From positions 1-7,380 of the forward strand of contig CAKZUS010000265.1 of NCBI GenBank assembly GCA_937921805.1: DNA of 7,380 bases. The letters are read 5' to 3'. Origin of the DNA: an uncultured Granulosicoccaceae bacterium. Its GTDB lineage: Bacteria; Pseudomonadota; Gammaproteobacteria; JABXHR01. Made by a program: the position numbers and the translations under genes. The notes beneath the pieces were generated by a model. It saw only the letters and a list, made by a program, of their open reading frames with translations, had not been told where the DNA came from and did not search any database. How positions within the stretch are numbered: position 1 is the first letter of the stretch; each line of letters begins with the position of its first letter. Shown here one piece after another: positions 6,744 through 7,380 of the stretch.

Positions 6744-7380
6744 GTGAAAAAAAACTCCGAGGTGGGCGCCCCGCCCGAAGCCCCTCCCGCACGCTCCGGT
6801 GGTGCGGCGTTAATCGTCGCGGTCATCGCACTATTGCTCGCTGCGGCGGCATTGGGCGCGGCGGCCTATGTCTATCAGCAATCGGAAGTATCGCTCCAAC
6901 AATCTAGCGCGGCAACCACAGCGGCGACCGAAGCCCAGCGTGCCAGCGCGGCCGCCTTGAGCGAGGCGACGACGACGCAGATCGACGCTGTGCGCACTGA
7001 CACCACGCAGCAAATCGAGGCCGTGCGCAATGAGCTGAGCGCATCACAAGTGGCGGCAGGCCAGCGGCTTGATGCAACGCTGCAAGCATTTCGGCAGACG
7101 CTGGCGGACGAGGCCGGTCGGGTCGATGCGCAGTTGGGCGAGCTCGCACAGCGTTTAAGCGAACAAGAAGCGGGCTTGATCGACAAACTCGGCGAGGCCG
7201 CGACTTCGCTAAGCGGCACCATACAAGAGGGCTTACAACAATCGGACATCACGCTGGGTCAAGTACGGCGCAATTTAGAGCTTGCACTGCAAGACAGTGT
7301 CTCTGATGGCCAGTTGGCGATTGAACAAACCACAACCCAATTGCAAACACTGACCAACGATGTGCGTACTCGCCTAGAGC
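6744..7380 (+). CDS. hemX: HemX-like membrane-anchored coiled-coil protein (5' part)
   Basis: The frame starts at a GTG preceded by GAGAGA (6733-6738, 5 bases away) and is open to the right edge, giving 212 visible residues. A short cytoplasmic N-terminus rich in proline and charge (1-18) is followed by one hydrophobic helix of Ala, Leu, Ile and Val (about 21-44), then a long Ala/Gln/Glu/Thr-rich helical region with coiled-coil character and an internal near-repeat (T-Q-I-D-A-V-R then Q-Q-I-E-A-V-R, about 78-95). That layout and the position after hemCD match HemX, whose exact function is unclear; older annotation as a methyltransferase is not supported. The conserved HemX helical domain (A-x-x-L-L-x-x-A-x-x-x-L type) has not appeared by residue 212, so the coiled coil is longer than usual. 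The assignment leans on context, since such low-complexity helices recur in unrelated proteins. Confidence 0.7.
   Translation, partial: MKKNSEVGAPPEAPPARSGGAALIVAVIALLLAAAALGAAAYVYQQSEVSLQQSSAATTAATEAQRASAAALSEATTTQIDAVRTDTTQQIEAVRNELSASQVAAGQRLDATLQAFRQTLADEAGRVDAQLGELAQRLSEQEAGLIDKLGEAATSLSGTIQEGLQQSDITLGQVRRNLELALQDSVSDGQLAIEQTTTQLQTLTNDVRTRLE

Noticed and set aside
6875..7252. 125-codon minus-strand Cys/Ser/Ala-rich frame opposite the HemX-like gene
   Set aside because: It is the complement of an Ala/Gln/Glu-rich coiled-coil gene; its composition is that of an antisense artefact.
1..7380. CTAG tetranucleotides occurring about 20 times, considered as a sign of foreign DNA
   Set aside because: They are spread over all genes at roughly the rate expected from base composition; this only shows that the genome does not strongly avoid CTAG as enterobacteria do.
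1..7380. A hidden new defence, mobile or RNA-based system
   Set aside because: Almost every base is covered by recognised housekeeping genes; the gaps are at most 68 bases and hold no array, tRNA-like fold, attachment site or transposase remnant that I can see.

Overview
This window carries a compact, housekeeping stretch of a proteobacterial chromosome, most likely from a gammaproteobacterium. The basis is the set of genes together: a DUF484 protein, dapF, lysA and the small outer-membrane-assembly lipoprotein LptM on one strand, with argH, hemC, hemD and a HemX-like gene alongside. That combination is typical of Gammaproteobacteria. By eye the base composition is moderately GC-rich and even throughout. 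I cannot name a genus.

Layout from left to right. (1) Positions 1-692, plus strand: the 3' part of a gene that begins outside the window. Its end looks like a degenerate PilZ-type beta-barrel domain, but this is tentative. (2) A 28-base convergent gap. (3) Positions 721-5036, minus strand: a five-gene block transcribed right to left, argH - lptM - lysA - dapF - DUF484. Every junction overlaps (13, 4, 4 and 4 bases), so it is almost certainly one translationally coupled operon. The 37-codon lptM gene is easy to miss because it is so short. (4) A 68-base divergent gap at 5037-5104 that must hold promoter elements for both sides. (5) Positions 5105-7380, plus strand: hemC - hemD - hemX-like, the first two 3 bases apart, with the third running off the right edge.

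How the genes work together. ArgH makes arginine from argininosuccinate. DapF makes meso-diaminopimelate, the peptidoglycan cross-linking amino acid, and LysA decarboxylates it to lysine. LptM helps the LPS translocon LptD/LptE mature in the outer membrane, so the minus-strand operon mixes amino-acid synthesis with envelope building. HemC and HemD act in sequence in tetrapyrrole synthesis: porphobilinogen to hydroxymethylbilane to uroporphyrinogen III. HemX-like proteins are usually encoded just downstream as membrane-anchored coiled-coil proteins of uncertain function.

I see no mobile element, CRISPR array, tRNA, rRNA, defence system or obvious new system. The points most worth a second look are the very short overlapping LptM, the all-overlapping operon with argH joined to the lysine genes, the absence of xerC after DUF484, the unidentified convergent gene at the left edge, a perfect hairpin near the end of hemD, and the unusually long coiled-coil start of the HemX-like protein.
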